Shown here piece after piece: positions 59,525 to 64,000 of a stretch of DNA of 64,000 nt. The position numbers and the translations under genes were made by a program. This DNA is from Sphingomonas parapaucimobilis NBRC 15100 (GTDB taxonomy: Bacteria > Pseudomonadota > Alphaproteobacteria > Sphingomonadales > Sphingomonadaceae): NCBI RefSeq assembly GCF_000787715.1, contig NZ_BBPI01000001.1, positions 80,380 through 144,379 on the forward strand, in the 5' to 3' direction. The notes below the pieces were generated by a model that was not told the DNA's origin, ran no database searches, and saw only the letters and a program-made list of their open reading frames with translations. Each line of letters starts with the position of its first letter. Position 1 is the first letter of the stretch.

Positions 59525-60700
59525 TTATTGACCGGGCTTCAGCACGATCTTCGTCACTTCGTTCTGCTGGTCGTGGAACATGCGATAGCCCTCGGGCGCC
59601 CGTTCCAGCGGCATCCGGTGCGAGATCAGGAAGGTCGTATCGATCTTCCCCTCCATGATCGCGTCGAGCAGGCCGGGCAGGTAATGCTGGACATGGGTCT
59701 GTCCGGTCTTGAGCGTCAGCCCCTTCTGCATCACCGCGCCCAGCGGGAACTTGTCGACGAAGCCGCCATAGACGGCGGGCATCGACACCCGGCCGCCCTT
59801 GCGACAGGCGATGATCGCCTGGCGGATGGCATGGATGCGATCGGTGCCGAGGAAAGTCGACGCTTTGATCTGGTCGATCGCATTGTCGACGAACAGGCCG
59901 TGCGCCTCCAGCCCGACCGAGTCGATCACCGCATCGGGACCGATGCCGCCGGTCATCTGCATCAGCGCGTCATAGGTCGCGGTCTGCTCGTAATTGATCG
60001 TCTCCGCGCCGAACTTGCGCGCCAGTTCCAGCCGGTGCGGGAAGTGATCGATCGCGATTACCCGCTCGGCCCCCATCAGGAAAGCCGACTGGACCGCGAA
60101 CAGCCCCACCGGACCACAGCCCCAGACCGCGACGGTATCGCCCGGCTCGATCTCGGCATTCTCCGCCGCCATCCAGCCGGTGGGCAGGATGTCCGAGAGG
60201 AAAAGCACCTTCTCGTCATCCACGCCGTCCGGGATGACGATCGGGCCGGTATCGCTGAACGGCACGCGGACATATTCCGCCTGTCCGCCCGCATAGCCGC
60301 CGGTCATATGGCTATAGCCGAACAGCGCGGACATCGGATGGCCGTACAGTTCGCGCGCGATATCCTGATTGTCGGCCGGATTCCCGTTCTCGCATCCCGA
60401 ATATTGATGCTTGCCGCAATGATAGCAGGAGCCGCAGGCGATGGTGAACGGCACCACGACCTTCTGCCCCTTCTTTAGGGTCGAGCCCGATCCCGTCTCG
60501 ACCACCTCGCCCATGAATTCATGGCCCAGAATGTCGCCCGACTGCATCGTCGGGATATAGCCGTCATAGAGGTGGAGATCGGAGCCGCAGATGGCGGTCG
60601 CCGTCACCTTGATGATCGCGTCGCGCGGATTGACGATTTCCGGGTCGTCGACAGTGTCGATGCGGACGTCATGCTTGCCATGCCAGGTCAGCGCCTTCAT
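59525..60700 (-). CDS. Zinc-dependent alcohol dehydrogenase (formaldehyde dehydrogenase-like)
   Basis: A 391-residue MDR enzyme starting [15 protein letters not shown]. The catalytic zinc Cys lies in [13 protein letters not shown], the catalytic Glu in [10 protein letters not shown], and the structural zinc cysteines in [15 protein letters not shown] (four cysteines). The nucleotide domain has [15 protein letters not shown]. It resembles the glutathione-independent formaldehyde dehydrogenase/threonine-dehydrogenase-like branch. It overlaps the SRPBCC gene by four bases and precedes the SDR gene. Confidence 0.9.
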   Translation of the reverse strand: MKALTWHGKHDVRIDTVDDPEIVNPRDAIIKVTATAICGSDLHLYDGYIPTMQSGDILGHEFMGEVVETGSGSTLKKGQKVVVPFTIACGSCYHCGKHQYSGCENGNPADNQDIARELYGHPMSALFGYSHMTGGYAGGQAEYVRVPFSDTGPIVIPDGVDDEKVLFLSDILPTGWMAAENAEIEPGDTVAVWGCGPVGLFAVQSAFLMGAERVIAIDHFPHRLELARKFGAETINYEQTATYDALMQMTGGIGPDAVIDSVGLEAHGLFVDNAIDQIKASTFLGTDRIHAIRQAIIACRKGGRVSMPAVYGGFVDKFPLGAVMQKGLTLKTGQTHVQHYLPGLLDAIMEGKIDTTFLISHRMPLERAPEGYRMFHDQQNEVTKIVLKPGQ

Positions 60701-61287
60701 GCAGCCTGCTCCTCACGCTGTTTGGGGTTCATCGCGTTGGTGGCGACCTCGCCGGTTTCCATCAGCTGCTTGAAGCGCGCGAGGTCGCGGCGGACCTGGA
60801 TATTGGGTTCGCCCTGGAACAGCTTGGCGACCAGCTTGCCGATGACGCCAGCGGGCGGATCGTAGAGGATGGTTGCGGTAACGACGGTCCCACGCGCCCC
60901 TGCGTCGCGGAAGGTGACGCGGCCCGAATTGGCGACGTCCGCGCCTTCCGCCGAAGTCCAGGCGATCAGCTCGCCCTCGTGCTCTTCGGTGACGATCGCG
61001 TCCCATTCCACCTTGGTGCCGCCGGGCGCCTTGACCACCCAATGCGACCGGGTGCCGTCCAGCACATCGACGCGCTCGACATTCTCCATCACGCTCGCAA
61101 GGTTGGAAAAGTCGCGCCACCAAGCGTAGAGTCCGGCGGATGGGCGGTTGATCGTCACTGCCCATCCGGCAAAGCTGTCTCCGCGATCCTCGACGGCCTC
61201 GGCAGTGGCAATGCTGACGGCGGCGTCCTCGTCCCTGGAGGTCGACAGGGGCGCATCGTCATAGGGTCTGTCGGTGATGTCCGGCAT
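60697..61287 (-). CDS. SRPBCC (START/Bet v1-like) family protein
   Basis: A 196-residue protein starting [13 protein letters not shown]. After a polar ~40-residue head, the polyketide-cyclase/START-like fold is seen in [53 protein letters not shown] and ...[26 protein letters not shown]. Such proteins bind hydrophobic ligands; the bound molecule is unknown. It heads the stress-type unit; the last four bases overlap the alcohol dehydrogenase start. A perfect FNR-type palindrome lies 81-94 bases before its start. Confidence 0.85.
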   Translation of the reverse strand: MPDITDRPYDDAPLSTSRDEDAAVSIATAEAVEDRGDSFAGWAVTINRPSAGLYAWWRDFSNLASVMENVERVDVLDGTRSHWVVKAPGGTKVEWDAIVTEEHEGELIAWTSAEGADVANSGRVTFRDAGARGTVVTATILYDPPAGVIGKLVAKLFQGEPNIQVRRDLARFKQLMETGEVATNAMNPKQREEQAA

Positions 61288-61367
61288 AAGCCACTCTCCT
61301 CATTCCTTGCCCGGACAGCGTCGGATGAGGCGCGATGTTCCCTATTTTATTATGTTTTTACAGTATC

Positions 61368-61381
61368 TTGATACACATCAA
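61368..61381. promoter_or_regulatory. Perfect FNR/Crp-type box
   Basis: TTGATACACATCAA is an exact TTGAT-N4-ATCAA palindrome, the consensus of FNR/FixK-type regulators. It lies in the gap upstream of the SRPBCC stress unit and just past the 3' end of the Crp/Fnr-family gene. Confidence 0.75.
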
Positions 61382-61394
61382 CCGATCCGTGAAA

Positions 61395-62114
61395 TCAACC
61401 GGCGGTCACCCGGATCCGGGCACGACCCACCTTGCGCGACAGCGCCCTGGGATCGGGAATGGTCATCGACCGCGACGACCAGATCAGGTCGCCCGCCCGC
61501 CGCGCCGCCTGCAACATCCGGTTCACATGCACCGCCGTCAGGCCGAGTGCATCGGCCAGCGTTTCCTGCGTGATCGGCAGGTCGAAGCTGTGGCCATGGG
61601 TCATTGCGCTGGATTCCAGACGCTCATGCAGTTCGAGCATCAGGTCGCCGATCCGCTCCATCGCATTCATCCGCCCCAGTCGCGCGATCTGCGCCAGCAG
61701 ATAGGCCTCGTCCATCGCATGGGCGACCGCATAGGCTTCGTCGAGCGCGGGCAGCGTGCCAGGCTCGGGCGGGGTGCAGGTGGTGACCTCGGTCAGGGTG
61801 ATGATACTCGTCGGGGCCACCGGGCGCCGGTGATGATAGAGCCCGACGATATCGCCCGGCAGCAGGAAATTAAGGAACTGTCGCCGCCCGTCGAGCAGGA
61901 TACGCACCCGTGCCGCCCATCCCGACAGGATCAGATGCGGGCAGGCGATGTCGCGCCCCTCGACCAACAGGTCTCGCCGGGGGCGGAACGGCTGGGGCCG
62001 GGCGATCGCCTCGCCCAGCGCCGTGACCGAGGCACGGTCCAGGGACGCCAGGCGAGACAGGCGATGAAGCGCCGGCGCGATCGGCCTGGCGCTGTGCGAA
62101 AGCGGAATATTCAT
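61395..62114 (-). CDS. Crp/Fnr family transcriptional regulator
   Basis: A 239-residue regulator. The cNMP-binding-like domain is at about residues 20-140 (ARPQPFRPRRDLLVEGRD, ILSGWAARVRILLDGRRQ, FLLPGDIVGLY) and the winged HTH at about 165-225 (ITQETLADALGLTAVHVNRMLQAARR). It has no N-terminal cysteine cluster, so it is not an oxygen-sensing FNR with an iron-sulfur centre; its signal is unknown. TTGAT-type half-sites are in its own upstream region and a perfect box lies beyond its 3' end before the stress unit. These suggest autoregulation and control of the neighbour. Confidence 0.9.
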   Translation of the reverse strand: MNIPLSHSARPIAPALHRLSRLASLDRASVTALGEAIARPQPFRPRRDLLVEGRDIACPHLILSGWAARVRILLDGRRQFLNFLLPGDIVGLYHHRRPVAPTSIITLTEVTTCTPPEPGTLPALDEAYAVAHAMDEAYLLAQIARLGRMNAMERIGDLMLELHERLESSAMTHGHSFDLPITQETLADALGLTAVHVNRMLQAARRAGDLIWSSRSMTIPDPRALSRKVGRARIRVTAG

Positions 62115-62206
62115 GGTTTGCCCTTCACCGTCATCAGGGGAAAAGACCCATCGGCCGGGCGGTCCCGGGGAAGAACAACACGCAGCGAGGCTCTGATCAA
62201 ATTCAT
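62111..62206 (-). CDS. Possible 31-residue leader peptide before the Crp/Fnr gene
   Basis: A short reading frame (starts MNLIRASLRVVLPRD) with a good GAGGAGAG ribosome site 6-9 bases upstream ends by a 4-base overlap (ATGA) with the Crp/Fnr start. It is basic and hydrophobic. The coupling makes it a candidate leader or small protein, but it may be only the untranslated leader. No family. Confidence 0.3.
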   Translation of the reverse strand: MNLIRASLRVVLPRDRPADGSFPLMTVKGKP

Positions 62207-62641
62207 CGCGACTCTCCTCATCCTGCCACCGGCCGGAATTGGCCGTGCGGCAAGGGCGATGACGTGACGGACGCCACCGGGTGATGCATCAAGAAGTTGG
62301 ACAGCCCAACCGGCGACGAACCACCGGATCGATCCGCCATCACGGTCATGGCGAACCAAAGTGGGGCTGTCGTAACGCCTCCCGGTGCAAGGTGTACGAA
62401 CAAGCGTCCGCAGCGCTCCATAATGCACATCAATATCCGGCGTTTTTCGTGTGTTAGGTCGAAAAACGGGGCGAAACATCGAAAACAGGCGATGCAATAG
62501 CGCGGTGGTTCACCTCCATTCAGCCTCTTCTTGAGACACCATGACGTCGCGCGTGGGGTCGGCGCTTGCACACGTCATCCGTCATTCCCTTTTGAGCCCG
62601 AAACCCTATGGTGCGCGCCTTTCCGTCCAAGAGGCTTTGCC
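62207..62641. other. Long intergenic region between Crp/Fnr and aminotransferase genes
   Basis: No convincing coding sequence is seen. It contains an FNR-like half-consensus site (62420-62433), a TGATGCATCA palindrome (62282-62291) and the promoters for both flanking divergent genes. The rest is ordinary GC-rich sequence. Confidence 0.6.
62420..62433. promoter_or_regulatory. FNR-like site upstream of the Crp/Fnr gene
   Basis: ATAATGCACATCAA matches TTGAT-N4-ATCAA at 8 of 10 conserved positions and shares the CACATCAA half with the perfect box at 61368-61381. It lies 306 bases before the regulator's start, so autoregulation is possible. Confidence 0.4.
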
Positions 62642-63832
62642 ATGCGTTTCGCCACCCTCACCCGCCAACCCGACGATCCCTTGCTGCGCATCATCGGCCA
62701 GCACGCCGCCGACCCGCGTCCCGACAAGATCGACCTGGGCGTCGGCGTCTTTCGCGACGAGGAAGGTCGCACGCCCGTCATGACGGCGGTGAAGGCGGCC
62801 GAAGCCCGGCTGCTGAGCGAACAGTCGAGCAAATCCTATCTGGGGCCGGAGGGTGATACCGGCTTCGTTCGCGCGCTGGCGACGCTGGTGCTTGGCGACA
62901 CGATCGCGGCCGAGCGGGTCGTCGGGCTTCAGACGCCGGGCGGCACCGGGGCGCTGCGCCTCTCCGCCGAACTGCTGGCACGCGCGGGTGTCGCGCGTAT
63001 CTGGATCGGCAGCCCCAGCTGGGCCAACCATGCGCCGCTGTTCCGCCAGGCCGGGGTCGAACCGGCGATGATCCCCTGTTACGACCTGACCAGCCAGAGC
63101 TTCGATCTGGACGGCTTCCTGAGTGGCCTGGGCGGAGCGGAGGCAGGCGATGCCGTCCTGTTGCACGGATGCTGCCACAACCCGATCGGGATCGATCCCG
63201 ATGCGGCGGGCTGGAACGCCATCGCGTCGCTGGTCGCCGAACATGGGCTGCTGCCGGTCGTCGATCTCGCCTATCAGGGGCTGGGCGACGGCTTCGATGT
63301 GGATGCCGAGGGAGCGCGTACCATCCTGGCGGCGGTGCCGGAGGCGCTGCTCGCCTATTCCTGCGACAAGAATTTCGGCCTGTATCGCGAGCGCACCGGA
63401 GCGCTGTTCGCCATCACGCCGGACCGGGACAGCGGGGCGACCGTCTTCTCCAACCTGCTTTCCCTGGCGCGGGCTAACTGGTCGATGCCGCCGGATCACG
63501 GCGCGGCGATCGTCCGCATCATCCTGGAAGACGAAGCCCTGACCGCCGAATGGCGCAACGAACTGGAGGCGATGCGCCAGCGACTTGCCAGCCTGCGCGC
63601 GGCGCTGGCCGCCGGGGGGCGCATCGGGACGATCGAACTGGCGGCGGTGGCGCATGGCAAGGGCATGTTCGCAACCCTGCCCCTGTCGCCGACGCAGGTG
63701 GAATGGCTGCGCGATCGTCATGCGATCTATATGGCTGGGTCGGGGCGGATCAACATCGCCGGGTTTAATCTGGCAGCGATCGCGACCTTCCACGAGGCAT
63801 TGCGGGATCTGATGGCGAACGGAGTGGCGTGA
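62642..63832 (+). CDS. tyrB: Aromatic/aspartate aminotransferase (class I, PLP)
   Basis: A 396-residue PLP enzyme of aminotransferase class I (AspC/TyrB type), transferring the amino group of aspartate, tyrosine or phenylalanine to 2-oxoglutarate. Motifs: KIDLGVGVFRDEEGRTPVMTAVKAAE, SYLGPEGD, TPGGTGALRLSAE, CHNPIGIDPD (the Asn that contacts PLP), and the PLP Lys243 in YSCDKNFGLYRERTGA, followed by the Arg for carboxylate binding near the C terminus. ATG at 62642 has AGAGG 8 bases upstream. No linked biosynthesis gene. Confidence 0.93.
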   Translation: MRFATLTRQPDDPLLRIIGQHAADPRPDKIDLGVGVFRDEEGRTPVMTAVKAAEARLLSEQSSKSYLGPEGDTGFVRALATLVLGDTIAAERVVGLQTPGGTGALRLSAELLARAGVARIWIGSPSWANHAPLFRQAGVEPAMIPCYDLTSQSFDLDGFLSGLGGAEAGDAVLLHGCCHNPIGIDPDAAGWNAIASLVAEHGLLPVVDLAYQGLGDGFDVDAEGARTILAAVPEALLAYSCDKNFGLYRERTGALFAITPDRDSGATVFSNLLSLARANWSMPPDHGAAIVRIILEDEALTAEWRNELEAMRQRLASLRAALAAGGRIGTIELAAVAHGKGMFATLPLSPTQVEWLRDRHAIYMAGSGRINIAGFNLAAIATFHEALRDLMANGVA

Positions 63833-63875
63833 TCTGGGCACTCCCGCCGTTGGTTTGGGGCGGCGGGATTCCCTT

Positions 63876-63905
63876 GGCCTTCGACTTCGCTCAGGCTGAT
63901 CGGAG
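63876..63905. repeat. Single arm of the intergenic repeat, copy 4
   Basis: GGCCTTCGACTTCGCTCAGG continuing into CTGATCGGAG; one mismatch from the other arms. No mirror arm is found before the window end, so this is a half copy or its partner lies beyond. Confidence 0.85.
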
Positions 63906-63963
63906 TTAAGTACTGCTCTGTATCCCAGAGTTGAAAGCGATCAGCATTGCACGGTTTTAGCCC

Positions 63964-63979
63964 CTCCCCTTCAGGGGAG
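63964..63979. other. Small hairpin near the window end
   Basis: CTCCCC and GGGGAG pair around TTCA, flanked by GC-rich C and G runs. It resembles common intergenic hairpins of sphingomonads. No gene is seen from 63833 to the end of the window. Confidence 0.4.
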
Positions 63980-64000
63980 CAGTTGGGGTGGGGCATCGCC

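Noticed and set aside
62281..62292. GTGATGCATCAA as an FNR box
   Set aside because: The spacer between the half-sites is two bases instead of four, so it does not fit the FNR-type geometry; recorded only as a palindrome.
62207..62497. Upstream part of an open frame of 128 codons before the Crp/Fnr gene
   Set aside because: No ribosome site at its start and no recognisable protein sequence; only the last 31 codons, with a good ribosome site, were kept as a low-confidence leader.
1..64000. CRISPR arrays, rRNA operons, insertion sequences, prophage or replication origin
   Set aside because: I looked for regularly spaced repeats, transposases, integrases with att sites, and rRNA; none was found. 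The only repeats are the intergenic inverted family.

Overview
The window is a stretch of chromosome from a high-GC alphaproteobacterium, most likely Sphingomonas or a close relative (Sphingomonadales). The evidence is the uniformly GC-rich coding sequence, the gene orders (YfgM-like/bamB/der, aroK-aroB, cysD-cysNC-cysQ), the paired Flp pilins, and a recurring intergenic inverted repeat (core GGCCTTCGACTTCGCTCAGG). One tRNA with anticodon CAT is present. I saw no rRNA, CRISPR array, insertion sequence, prophage or plasmid feature. Genes cover almost the whole window on both strands, and many neighbours overlap by 1-4 bases.

Layout. 1-9200: start of dapA (cut by the window edge), a lytic transglycosylase, greB, DoxX, a NYN/LOTUS protein, a GAF histidine kinase, ettA, a secreted M28 peptidase and a repetitive small lipoprotein. 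9300-18800: tRNA, a PAS/short chemoreceptor-like protein, bacterioferritin, the der-bamB-YfgM outer-membrane/ribosome assembly cluster, panB, an ArsC/YffB-like protein, glutamine-dependent nadE and a GntR regulator. 18800-27200: NDH-2, an MDR oxidoreductase, a secreted S1 serine protease, a small lipoprotein, a degenerate serine-hydrolase-like protein, a TetR-controlled gene with visible operators, and an MHYT-GGDEF-EAL protein.

27200-38400 is the most interesting part. It holds an amino-acid permease, a GntR regulator, a DHDPS-superfamily protein resembling hydroxyproline-pathway deaminases, a secreted DUF885 metallopeptidase-like protein, a DpkA-like imino-acid reductase, a Tat-exported GH127 beta-L-arabinofuranosidase and, divergently, a large secreted protein that I tentatively place in DUF5695. 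A GTATAC-centred palindrome recurs in both control regions. I interpret this as a candidate locus for using arabinosylated hydroxyproline from plant cell-wall glycoproteins (extensins): strip beta-L-arabinofuranose, cleave the peptide, import the imino acid and degrade it. The parts are recognisable families; their combination and common control are inference.

38400-49950: mutT, two Flp pilins, accA, xerD-like recombinase, a proline-rich secreted protein, aroK-aroB, DUF2256, photolyase, a class II HDAC-like deacetylase, an HSL-type esterase, rppH and a DUF481 outer-membrane protein. 49950-57300: an M20 peptidase coupled to astA-astB (arginine succinyltransferase pathway), then cysD-cysNC-cysQ for sulfate activation. 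57400-64000: a ZIP transporter, a stress-type operon (SRPBCC, alcohol dehydrogenase, SDR, YciF-like ferritin fold) with a perfect FNR-type box upstream and a Crp/Fnr gene next to it, and an aromatic/aspartate aminotransferase.
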